The position numbers were made by a program, and so were the translations under genes. A stretch of 5,414 nucleotides of DNA from Nitrososphaerales archaeon TH703. GTDB taxonomy: Archaea; Thermoproteota; Nitrososphaeria; Nitrososphaerales; Nitrososphaeraceae. Shown here piece after piece: positions 1 through 5,414 of the stretch; position 1 is the first letter of the stretch, and each line of letters starts with the position of its first letter. The notes below the pieces were generated by a model. That model saw only the letters and a program-made list of their open reading frames with translations, was not told the origin of the DNA and did not search any database. The stretch lies in assembly GCA_014523525.1 (NCBI GenBank), contig JAATVL010000074.1:1-5414 (forward strand), written 5' to 3'.

Positions 1-1041
1 GGAGAACCTATGAATCCTCAAAGTAGAGAATATCCAACTTCATTTATTCAAACAGGAGTTTCTGTCATTGACGGGATGTTGACTTTGGTAAGAGGTCAAA
101 AGCTACCAATTTTTTCTGGTTCCGGGATGCCACACAATATATTAGCGGCACAAATTGCACGTCAAGCGACTGTTGTAGGAACAAACGAAGACTTTGCTGT
201 AGTGTTTGCTGCAATTGGTGTCCAGTACTCTGAAGCTCAGTATTTCAAGAGGAGCTTGGAAGAATCTGGCGCATTAAGAAGGAGTGTATTGTTTGTTAAT
301 CTTGCAGATGACCCTGCAATTGAAAGAATTATTACTCCTAGAGTGGCTTTAACAGTCGCTGAATATCTTGCATTTGATCTTGGAATGCATGTTTTGGCGA
401 TACTAACTGATATGACCAATTATGCCGAAGCACTCAGAGAGATAAGTGCAGCAAGAGAAGAAGTTCCAGGTAGAAAGGGTTACCCCGGATATCTCTATAC
501 TGATCTGGCAAATAATTACGAGAGAGCGGGTAGAATTAAGGGAAAGAATGGCAGTGTTACTCAAATGCCGATTCTATCAATGCCAGCAGATGATATTACA
601 CATCCTATACCCGATTTGACTGGTTATATCACAGAAGGACAGGTTGTCCTTGGAAGAGATCTATTCCGAAAGGGAATATATCCACCCGTAAACGTAATGA
701 TGTCTCTATCTAGATTAATGAAGGATGGAGTTGGAGAAGGAAAAACAAGGTCCGATCACATGGAAGTTGGTAACCAATTATACGACGCTTATTCCAGAGC
801 TCAAGAGGTTAGGGCATTAGCAGAAATTGTAGGAAAGGCAGGTTTGACAGGAGTTGATTTGAAGTATCTTGACGCTGGTGATAGTTTCGAAACCCATTTC
901 TTAAAACAAAGTCCTGACGAAAATAGAAACTTGGATGAAACACTAAGTAGAGCATGGGATATACTAGCAACATTACCAGAAGGAGAACTAACTAAAATTA
1001 AGGACAAACATATTCAACAATATTATAAAGGAAATAAGTAA
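1..1041 (+). CDS. atpB: A-type ATP synthase subunit B (5'-truncated by window edge)
   Basis: Regulatory, non-catalytic nucleotide-binding subunit of the A3B3 head of the archaeal A1Ao ATP synthase, on the cytoplasmic side. The frame is open from base 1: codons 1-9 read Gly-Glu-Pro directly before the ATG at 10, matching the family's conserved G-E-P-x-N-P-x-S-R-E-Y-P stretch. The ATG at 10 is therefore internal. Family members are about 460 residues and 346 are visible, so roughly 115 N-terminal residues lie outside. Numbering from that Met: [16 protein letters not shown] (28-43) is the degenerate P-loop region typical of B, lacking the GKT of catalytic subunit A. DMTNY lies at 134-138 and [11 protein letters not shown] near 157-167. 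SLSRLMKDG (232-240) carries R235, expected to reach into the A-subunit site as the arginine finger. The C-terminal helical domain follows. It is co-directional with atpD, 16 nt ahead of it. Identity is near certain. Confidence 0.97.
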   Translation, partial: GEPMNPQSREYPTSFIQTGVSVIDGMLTLVRGQKLPIFSGSGMPHNILAAQIARQATVVGTNEDFAVVFAAIGVQYSEAQYFKRSLEESGALRRSVLFVNLADDPAIERIITPRVALTVAEYLAFDLGMHVLAILTDMTNYAEALREISAAREEVPGRKGYPGYLYTDLANNYERAGRIKGKNGSVTQMPILSMPADDITHPIPDLTGYITEGQVVLGRDLFRKGIYPPVNVMMSLSRLMKDGVGEGKTRSDHMEVGNQLYDAYSRAQEVRALAEIVGKAGLTGVDLKYLDAGDSFETHFLKQSPDENRNLDETLSRAWDILATLPEGELTKIKDKHIQQYYKGNK

Positions 1042-1057
1042 GTAGATATTTATCAAA

Positions 1058-1702
1058 ATGTCTTTTGGCAAAAATGTTACTGCAACAAAAATTGAACTGA
1101 TAAAGATAAGAAGATCTTTGCAAGTTAGTACCATGGTTCACAAAATACTTGATGATAAAAGAGAAGTCTTACTTAAAAAAATTGATGAAATGATAGAAGA
1201 AGCTAACAAGACAAGAGGAGATATATGGTCTCCACTCTCTGATATTTATTCAGCAGTTTATGATTCCTACATGTCATTAGGTACATCCACGCTTGAATCA
1301 ATATCAGATTCGACTCCAGGAATAATGGAAGTAAATGTGGATGTGAGAAGAATTGTGGATGTTAAGATTCCTACTTTAAAGATAAAAACCAAAGAAGCCG
1401 GTCAAGAGCTATCATATGGTTTTTCCGAAACAAATGTCTATGTTGACAAGGCGTCGAAACTCATAAAGAATATGCTTCCTCAGATTTGCAAGGCCGCAGA
1501 GTATGAAAATGCTATTTTTAGCCTAGCCAAGGAACTTGAAAAAACACAAAAATTAATTAATGCACTTGAATTTGTTATTATTCCCCAGTATCAAAGTGCT
1601 ATATCCTTTATTAAAGGAACATTGGAGGAACGTGAAAGAGAAGAATTTGTCAGACTTAAGAAGGTAAAAGTCGTTTTAGACAAGAAAAAGAATATAGAAT
1701 AG
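1058..1702 (+). CDS. atpD: A-type ATP synthase subunit D (central rotor shaft)
   Basis: Subunit D is the long coiled-coil shaft that turns inside the A3B3 head and passes torque between the membrane ring and the catalytic sites. The 214-residue product has the usual family length. The N-terminal helix (about 8-70) has the typical pattern TATKIELIKIRRSL (8-21) followed by HKILDDKREVLLKKIDEM. A less helical middle follows (about 75-130). The C-terminal helix carries the family signature INALEFVIIPQYQ (167-179) and then LEEREREEFVRLKKVK (189-204), close to the usual NALE-x-VxIP and EREEFxRLKKxK motifs. The ATG at 1058 is chosen because it gives the expected N-terminus and follows the atpB stop by 16 nt. 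No Shine-Dalgarno sequence is visible, only an A/T-rich spacer. It is very likely cotranscribed with atpB. Confidence 0.96.
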   Translation: MSFGKNVTATKIELIKIRRSLQVSTMVHKILDDKREVLLKKIDEMIEEANKTRGDIWSPLSDIYSAVYDSYMSLGTSTLESISDSTPGIMEVNVDVRRIVDVKIPTLKIKTKEAGQELSYGFSETNVYVDKASKLIKNMLPQICKAAEYENAIFSLAKELEKTQKLINALEFVIIPQYQSAISFIKGTLEEREREEFVRLKKVKVVLDKKKNIE

Positions 1703-1720
1703 AAAAAACAAAGAATATCT

Positions 1721-1867
1721 ATGGCGGCCAAAAAAATGGATAACGATGTCATATCAGAATATTTTAAAGAATCAAAACAAAATTTACAAGTAGAACACGA
1801 TTCAATGGTTGAAGATGTAAAAAAGTATATTTCCTCTTACAAGAAAAAAGCATTATCAAATGCTTGA
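1721..1867 (+). CDS. unrecognised 48-residue protein downstream of atpD
   Basis: A short ORF begins with ATG at 1721, only 18 nt after the atpD stop, and ends with TGA at 1865-1867. The 48-residue product starts MAAKKMDNDVISEYF, continues with a charged stretch containing EHDSMVEDVKKY (25-36) and ends SSYKKKALSNA. About 9 Lys and 8 Asp/Glu are spread with regular hydrophobic positions (V10, I11, Y14, F15, L22, V24, M29, V30, V33, Y36, I37). This suggests one or two amphipathic helices, with no signal peptide, membrane segment or cysteines. The tight spacing and same strand suggest cotranslation with atpD, so it could be a small accessory or stalk-associated protein of the synthase. That role is inferred from position alone. 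It could also be a chance ORF or the remnant of a longer gene. No Shine-Dalgarno sequence precedes it, but neither does one precede atpD. Confidence 0.5.
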   Translation: MAAKKMDNDVISEYFKESKQNLQVEHDSMVEDVKKYISSYKKKALSNA

Positions 1868-1892
1868 GTATTACAAATAATTTGTTTCAACT

Positions 1893-1900
1893 AGTTTATA
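1893..1900 (+). promoter_or_regulatory. TATA-like box AGTTTATA
   Basis: The core TTTATA at 1895-1900 resembles an archaeal TATA box. With the usual distance of about 25 nt, transcription would start near 1922-1926, just ahead of the palindromes and hairpin. That would give either a long atpK leader or a small RNA. In such an AT-rich spacer the match may be chance. Confidence 0.25.
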
Positions 1901-2003
1901 CCAAAATATCACTTCGCAATCACATAAATCAAATACCAATCTCTATCTATGAGAAATTTCTTAATAAAAGATCCTCTGAAATATAGAACAAATTGGAAAT
2001 TGC

Positions 2004-2046
2004 GAATTTCTAGCATCGTTTAGTTTACCAATGATGCTGCGAAATC
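2004..2046 (+). other. imperfect stem-loop in the D-K spacer
   Basis: AGCATCGTT (2012-2020) pairs with AATGATGCT (2030-2038) over 9 bp including one G-U, around a 9-nt loop (2021-2029). Pairing continues outward imperfectly: U2011-G2039, U2009-G2041, U2008-A2042, U2007-A2043, A2005-U2045 and G2004-C2046, with two mismatches. No T-run follows directly, so it does not look like a simple intrinsic terminator. A competing small hairpin GAAATT-GCG-AATTTC (1996-2010) overlaps its left arm. Confidence 0.45.
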
Positions 2047-2068
2047 ATGTCTTTTCATACTTCCTTAG

Positions 2069-2081
2069 TTATAATTAAATA
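2069..2081 (+). promoter_or_regulatory. putative TATA box for atpK
   Basis: TTATAATTAAATA lies about 30 nt before the ATG of atpK (centre to ATG). This is the distance expected for an archaeal TATA box driving a leaderless or nearly leaderless transcript that starts around 2100-2104. No Shine-Dalgarno sequence is found before the ATG, which fits leaderless translation. Confidence 0.45.
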
Positions 2082-2105
2082 TGGCATTTAATTTGCAACC
2101 AGTGT

Positions 2106-2441
2106 ATGAAGTGTGTTAACAGAGAAAAAATTAGCGTTATTCTTCTGGCCATTGCCATAACATCTAGCATTCTAATCTTCTATAACAATTGGGTATATGC
2201 ACAGGCTAATCAAACGGCTACGTCGGTGGCTGCCAGTTCATCCAAGTTTATTGGTGCAGGCATGGCCTTTGGTCTTGCAGCTGCTGGATCAGGAATAGGC
2301 TTAGGATTTGTGGGTGCTGCTGGTTTGGCAGCTATAAGCGATAATCCAAAGATGCAATCTAGGGTCTTCATATTTGTTGGTATGGTCGAATCAATTGCAA
2401 TCTATGGTATTGTGATGATGTTCATTATCTTGGGTCAGTGA
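2106..2441 (+). CDS. atpK: A-type ATP synthase proteolipid subunit K (c-ring), precursor
   Basis: This is the small membrane protein that forms the rotating ion-binding ring. The 111-residue product starts with a short basic region, a hydrophobic segment (about 9-25) and an AQA site (32-34), consistent with a cleaved signal-like leader. Cleavage after A34 would leave about 77 residues, the usual size of a single-hairpin c subunit. Helix 1 (about 47-75) holds the glycine motif GSGIGLG (61-67). The polar loop contains DNP (79-81). Helix 2 (about 86-109) contains V94-E95-S96, with E95 the ion-binding carboxylate. The position where Na+-type rings have Gln in helix 1 appears to be Leu66, which favours proton coupling although Ser follows E95; this is inference. 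The ATG at 2106 is chosen for the complete leader and the TATA-like box 30 nt upstream. It lies 238 nt after the small ORF, so it is probably transcribed on its own. Confidence 0.96.
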   Translation: MKCVNREKISVILLAIAITSSILIFYNNWVYAQANQTATSVAASSSKFIGAGMAFGLAAAGSGIGLGFVGAAGLAAISDNPKMQSRVFIFVGMVESIAIYGIVMMFIILGQ

Positions 2442-2469
2442 CAGAGATAATACATCCTCGACGGATTAC

Positions 2470-2526
2470 TTTTTTACTATAGACTAGAAGATCGTAGTTT
2501 TTGACCAGATTGTAGCTCAATTTTTT
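2470..2526 (+). terminator. T-tract termination region after atpK
   Basis: Two runs of six T (2470-2475 and 2521-2526) occur within 85 nt of the atpK stop on the coding strand, with TTTTT also at 2498-2502. Archaeal RNA polymerase commonly terminates at such coding-strand T-runs without a strong hairpin. Termination would uncouple abundant atpK mRNA from atpI. The call rests on base composition only. Confidence 0.4.
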
Positions 2527-2650
2527 GTCAAGTGGCTCCTAGAAAATCTACAATTTCCATATGGGAGTAGGAATTTCTGGAATATCAAGGGTTAGACAAT
2601 TGACAAGTAAATAGGAATATTTTTCTAGATTCTTGAAGGGAATAAAAGGG

Positions 2651-2661
2651 AAAGGTTTTAA
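2651..2661 (+). promoter_or_regulatory. weak TATA/BRE-like site for atpI
   Basis: The purine stretch AAAGG followed by TTTTAA (2656-2661) sits about 33 nt ahead of the atpI ATG, a position compatible with a BRE plus TATA box and a short leader. The adjacent AGGAG (2661-2665) looks like a Shine-Dalgarno sequence but lies 26 nt from the ATG, too far to act as one. Confidence 0.3.
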
Positions 2662-2691
2662 GGAGAATTAATAATCAAACAACTCAATACT

Positions 2692-4785
2692 ATGGGGCAG
2701 GCTAAACTTTTAAAGACAACTGTAATTCTGCCAAGAATTGAAACTCACAAAGCCGTAAGTAAGTTGGCAGAATTCGAATGGTTTCAGCCATTGCAGAATC
2801 CTTCTGAACATAGTAATCCGTATTTTGATGATCTTTTGTTAAATGCTCAAAAATTATTTCAGGATATTGACGAAGTCATAAGATCCTTGGGCATACCAAC
2901 TGAAATTGGCATAATGACCACCCTTTTTAAGGGTGCTCCTCAGAAAAGAACTGATTACAAGATAAATGATATTCAGAGTTTCATCGTTGAATTGGAAAAA
3001 AAAAGTAAGGTTCTACTGGAAGAACCGATATCTTTACTGAAAGCGCAACAACAAACTGAAAAGGAACTTGAAGAATACCGAGATGCACGGGACGCAATTG
3101 GTAGTGCTTCAAAGCTCAAAATGGAACTATCTGGACTGCGTAGCCTGAAAACATTTTTTGCAGAAATTTTTATTGCTAATTCCAATGACATTAAGGAGAT
3201 TCAAAATAGTTTGAGTGATCTGATTGTATATCCCTTCAAGCTTAATGATGACAAATCTTCTATCACTGTCATCGGCTCACAAGAAGATTCCGAAAAAGTC
3301 TTGAAGGTGCTTAGAAGCTTCAATGTACATCCCATTCAAATTCCATCTGATTTGCCACAAAATCCAAGTACGGCCTATGATAAATGCCAGAAAATATGTA
3401 AGGAGCTCGAAAAGAAATCTGCAGAAATTACTAAAAAAATTGAAAAGTTGAAAGTATCACTCTTGCCCAAATTGCTTTCATTGTACGAATCATCCAAGGT
3501 CGCAAAAGATATTTTGGAGGTAACAAGAAAGCCAGGAGGAACAAAGAATTTTGCAGTCATTCAGGGATATATCCCAGTCAGTAAGGAAAGAAGGTTCGAG
3601 ACTCTCACAAAAAGTTATGTGTCTATGACAGAACCAGCCTATCTTGATAGCGATCCTAACAATCAGCTTCCAACCCTGCTTGTTAATAACAGATATACAA
3701 AGACTTTTGAAGTAATAACTGAGACTCAAGGTATTCCCTCACCGGGTGAAGTAGACCCGACTCCCATTATTGCTTTTGTATGGCCTGTTTTTTATGGACT
3801 TATGTTTGCAGATTTCGGACATGGCCTGTTACTTTTCGGCTTGGGTATGTTCCTTAGATATAGAGCGAATGGGAATTTAAAGACATGGGCAACCCTTTTG
3901 GCTGCAAGCGGTGCAGCGGCGACCATAGCCGGTATAGGGGTAGGGGAGATGTTTGGTTATCACCTTTTGGAGATAAATATTTTTGGATATGTTTTAGAGC
4001 CATTGGATGGTCTAGTGGGCGCCCTAAATGTCTCACAATTAACATTCGATCAGGTAGTAAACATACTCAAGGTATCGGTGGCTATCGGTATTGTGCACTT
4101 ATTGATGGCGATGTTACTCAAACTTAGGGCTGATATATTGGACAGGAATAAACTTGCCGTTCTGACACATGATATCCCTTATATAATCCAGTTTCTTGCC
4201 GTAGTAGCGTTGATACTTGCTGCGATAGGTTCTGGATACGATATAATAGGTATGTTTGGAATAACCGGTGTTACTCATGATGAGCCGGTACCGTGGCTGA
4301 CATATTTATTCGGAGATTGGGTAACGGTGGAGCTAGTTGCAAAAGCCGCACCTCCAATAATCATTGCAACCGCAGGAATTATGATTTATGGGGGTAAAAA
4401 AGAACAAGAACTTGCTGCTAAACATGGTCATGATGAAGGAGCAGGATTGATGGGAATTGTTATAGAGGTCATACTGGTAAGGATAATTGAAATTCTTTCT
4501 AATGTGATTAGTTACACCAGACTTGGAATCATGTTACTGGTACATTCTGCTCTATTGGTAACGGTCAATCAATCATACGATACTGGAGGCGGATTAGCAG
4601 TTTTAATTGGTGGTAATATAGGAATCATGCTTATTGAAGGATTAATTGTATATATTCAGGATATTAGATTACACCTTTACGAATGGTTCCCAAAATGGTA
4701 TAAGGGCGAAGGAGTCGAATTTAAGAAATTAATTCCAAAGATGCTTTATTCAAATCTTGTGTGGTCAGAAAAACAATCTAGTTAA
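2692..4785 (+). CDS. atpI: A-type ATP synthase subunit I (membrane stator, V-ATPase subunit a family)
   Basis: Stator subunit that provides the ion half-channels beside the K ring and anchors the peripheral stalks. The 697-residue length is normal. The N-terminal cytoplasmic half (1-350) has coiled-coil-like arms at about 95-150 and 228-265. The membrane half has some seven or eight helices from about 357 on. Family motifs are DPTP (355-358) and the following GLMFADFGHG (369-378). The helix at about 595-626 contains SYTRLG with R610, the expected essential arginine of the ion path, and H618. The last helix contains E649, Q656 and R659, then HLYEWFPKWYKGEGVEFKKL. The spacings R610-H618 (8) and E649-R659 (10) equal those of yeast Vph1 R735-H743 and E789-R799. 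Q656/R659 have the spacing of Thermus Q619/R622. All key polar residues are therefore present. The ATG at 2692 gives the expected MxxAKLLK start. The gene stands 250 nt after atpK, so it probably has its own promoter. Confidence 0.97.
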   Translation: MGQAKLLKTTVILPRIETHKAVSKLAEFEWFQPLQNPSEHSNPYFDDLLLNAQKLFQDIDEVIRSLGIPTEIGIMTTLFKGAPQKRTDYKINDIQSFIVELEKKSKVLLEEPISLLKAQQQTEKELEEYRDARDAIGSASKLKMELSGLRSLKTFFAEIFIANSNDIKEIQNSLSDLIVYPFKLNDDKSSITVIGSQEDSEKVLKVLRSFNVHPIQIPSDLPQNPSTAYDKCQKICKELEKKSAEITKKIEKLKVSLLPKLLSLYESSKVAKDILEVTRKPGGTKNFAVIQGYIPVSKERRFETLTKSYVSMTEPAYLDSDPNNQLPTLLVNNRYTKTFEVITETQGIPSPGEVDPTPIIAFVWPVFYGLMFADFGHGLLLFGLGMFLRYRANGNLKTWATLLAASGAAATIAGIGVGEMFGYHLLEINIFGYVLEPLDGLVGALNVSQLTFDQVVNILKVSVAIGIVHLLMAMLLKLRADILDRNKLAVLTHDIPYIIQFLAVVALILAAIGSGYDIIGMFGITGVTHDEPVPWLTYLFGDWVTVELVAKAAPPIIIATAGIMIYGGKKEQELAAKHGHDEGAGLMGIVIEVILVRIIEILSNVISYTRLGIMLLVHSALLVTVNQSYDTGGGLAVLIGGNIGIMLIEGLIVYIQDIRLHLYEWFPKWYKGEGVEFKKLIPKMLYSNLVWSEKQSS

Positions 4786-4903
4786 AAGATATTTATTTAC
4801 TTAAACAAAAATATTTTTTATCACTAAATATATAGATTTATTAGCAATTGAAGCAGATGGACTTAATTTGTGATGTGGAATAAAATAGTGGAATAGAATA
4901 ATC
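4786..4903. terminator. convergent AT-rich intergenic region with poly-A/poly-T palindrome
   Basis: This 118-nt gap lies between the ends of atpI (+) and atpC (-). It contains the 12-bp palindrome AAAAATATTTTT (4807-4818), followed by one more T on the plus strand. The A-runs at 4803-4805 and 4807-4811 read as TTTTTGTTT on the minus strand. T-tracts are thus offered to both converging transcripts, so the site may serve as a bidirectional terminator. A further small inverted pair, TAAAT (4824-4828) / ATTTA (4835-4839), lies beside it. Confidence 0.45.
4875..4900. repeat. 13-bp tandem repeat, two copies
   Basis: GTGGAATAAAATA (4875-4887) is followed directly by GTGGAATAGAATA (4888-4900), 12 of 13 bases identical. 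It sits immediately beyond the atpC stop codon on the non-coding side. It is most simply a small slippage duplication. Confidence 0.7.
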
Positions 4904-5414
4904 CTAATTGAGATTAATTAACTTTGATAGTATAGTTTCTCCTGGGATTTTCTGTTCAATGCCGGATGCTATTGCTGACAAATTTCTAACTTCTACCATG
5001 ATCAGTTTTAGGGCGGCAAGTACAATGCCTACACTAAACATGGTTCTAAAAGCTGACTGTGCTCGCTTCAGCCCAATTTGTTCAAATCCCTTCTCTATTT
5101 GTAATATAGAGTCTATATCACTAGTTGGATTTTGGGGAACTAAGTCTTTGTAAACAGTGGTGGACAACTCTGCGATTGCCTCTGGTATTTTTTCAGCGTT
5201 GATCATTTTTTGTAGTGTATCTTTTGTTACCTTAGAGGTATTGGTTACAATGAGCTGATTAATGTCATCAGGGGACAGATTCCAAAATTTTCCTCGAAGA
5301 ATAGCTAGCACATTGTAAGAGTCAATATCTACTGAAACTATATTCTTTGCCTCCATAGATTGTGATTCAGTATTCATTGCTCTGCCTAAGTCATGATAGA
5401 AAACATGATCAAGA
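4904..5414 (-). CDS. atpC: A-type ATP synthase subunit C (C-terminal half; N-terminus beyond window)
   Basis: Subunit C (homologue of V-ATPase subunit d/AC39) is the socket that joins the central shaft to the K ring. On the minus strand the frame stays open from base 5413 through the Met at 5375-5377. The residues ahead of that Met, LDHVFYHDLGRA, fit the family, where a Leu-Asp then Tyr/Phe-rich helix precedes this region, so the Met is internal. About 169 of the usual 330-360 residues are visible. Diagnostic parts are VDIDSYNVLAILRGKFWNLS (matching the family's D-x-x-N-x-x-x-x-LR-x-K-x-x-x-L pattern) and the C-terminal helix with EVRNLSAIASGIEQKIPGE (matching EVRNLRxIAxGxExxxPxE). The stop is TAG at 4906-4904. 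Unlike in the usual archaeal operon, it is convergent with atpI and has its own promoter outside the window. Family assignment is strong. Confidence 0.92.
   Translation of the reverse strand, partial: LDHVFYHDLGRAMNTESQSMEAKNIVSVDIDSYNVLAILRGKFWNLSPDDINQLIVTNTSKVTKDTLQKMINAEKIPEAIAELSTTVYKDLVPQNPTSDIDSILQIEKGFEQIGLKRAQSAFRTMFSVGIVLAALKLIMVEVRNLSAIASGIEQKIPGETILSKLINLN

Larger units (their letters stand above)
1868..2105 (+). other. 238-nt non-coding spacer between the small ORF and atpK
   Basis: I see no convincing gene here; the longest plus-strand ATG ORF I noticed is 24 codons (1949-2023). The spacer is AT-rich and holds a TATA-like box at 1895-1900, a 10-bp palindrome AGAAATTTCT (1952-1961), an imperfect hairpin (2004-2046), an 8-bp inverted pair TTCGCAAT (1913-1920) / ATTGCGAA (1999-2006), and a TATA-like stretch just upstream of atpK. 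It probably ends the B-D transcript and starts the atpK transcript. The structured centre could instead be part of a leader or small RNA. Confidence 0.6.
2442..2691 (+). other. 250-nt non-coding spacer between atpK and atpI
   Basis: No convincing gene is present; the only plus-strand ATG ORF I noticed is 17 codons (from the ATG in CCATATGGG near 2560). The left part has T-tracts at 2470-2475 and 2521-2526, suitable for archaeal termination after atpK. A weak 7-bp inverted pair ATTGTAG (2509-2515) / CTACAAT (2548-2554) flanks the second tract. The right part is purine-rich and holds a TATA-like site before atpI. Confidence 0.6.

Noticed and set aside
237..1007. Minus-strand ORFs of 60 and 68 codons (237-419 and 801-1007)
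   Set aside because: They lie wholly antisense to the strongly conserved atpB and show no family resemblance; they are frame shadows.
1949..2023. 24-codon ORF beginning MRNFLIKDPLKYR in the D-K spacer
   Set aside because: It is short, has no start signal, and runs into the stem-loop; nothing separates it from chance.
2004..2046. Stem-loop as a bacterial-type intrinsic terminator or tRNA arm
   Set aside because: No T-run follows the stem and no cloverleaf or TTCGANNC-like T-loop can be drawn.
2661..2665. AGGAG as a ribosome binding site for atpI
   Set aside because: It is 26 nt from the ATG, well beyond working distance.
2973..4045. Minus-strand ORFs (2973-3191, 3375-3560, 3490-3729, 3854-4045) inside atpI
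   Set aside because: All lie antisense to the well-supported atpI, have low-complexity Ser/Phe-rich products, and show no promoter or start signal.
3885..4127. Plus-strand 80-codon ORF in another frame of atpI
   Set aside because: It overlaps the conserved membrane region of atpI, and its Cys/Arg/Gly-rich product looks like an out-of-frame reading of helices.
4908..5153. Plus-strand 81-codon ORF opposite atpC
   Set aside because: The minus frame matches subunit C motifs, so this is its antisense shadow.
1..5414. Mobile element, CRISPR array or defence system
   Set aside because: No transposase or integrase motifs, no long terminal inverted repeats and no regularly spaced repeats; nearly all coding sequence is explained by ATP synthase subunits.

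Overview
This AT-rich window carries part of an archaeal A-type (A1Ao, V/A-family) ATP synthase locus. It encodes two head subunits or stalk parts (B and D), both membrane parts of the motor (proteolipid K and stator I), and the socket subunit C. Both edge genes are cut by the window. The protein families, the lack of well-placed Shine-Dalgarno sequences, and TATA-like boxes about 30 nt upstream of some start codons point to an archaeon. My best guess is an AT-rich member of Nitrososphaerota (Thaumarchaeota), possibly a soil ammonia oxidiser such as Nitrosocosmicus. The lineage is inferred from general character and not proven by the sequence.

Layout, left to right. Bases 1-1041 (+) are the C-terminal three quarters of atpB; the reading frame is open to the left edge, so the first visible ATG is internal. 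atpD (1058-1702) follows after 16 nt. Then comes a 48-residue ORF (1721-1867) that I do not recognise, 18 nt behind atpD. A 238-nt non-coding stretch (1868-2105) holds a hairpin and two TATA-like boxes. It is followed by atpK/proteolipid c (2106-2441), made as a precursor with a signal-like leader. A 250-nt non-coding stretch (2442-2691) holds T-tracts and a weak promoter-like site, and precedes atpI (2692-4785). A short AT-rich convergent region (4786-4903) has a poly-A/poly-T palindrome that could terminate transcription from both sides, plus a 13-bp tandem repeat. Finally atpC lies on the minus strand (4904 to the right edge). Only its C-terminal half is visible, and its frame is open through the window end.

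How the parts work together. Ion flow through the K ring against the I subunit turns the ring. Subunit C couples the ring to the central shaft containing D, and D rotates inside the A3B3 head to drive ATP synthesis. Subunits A, E, F and H are not in the window; A would be expected just left of B. Compared with the classical archaeal order H-I-K-E-C-F-A-B-D, the locus is rearranged: K and I lie downstream of D, separated by long spacers that suggest separate promoters, and C is on the opposite strand. The most interesting unknowns are the 48-residue ORF and the structured D-K spacer. I see no mobile element, CRISPR array, tRNA or rRNA.
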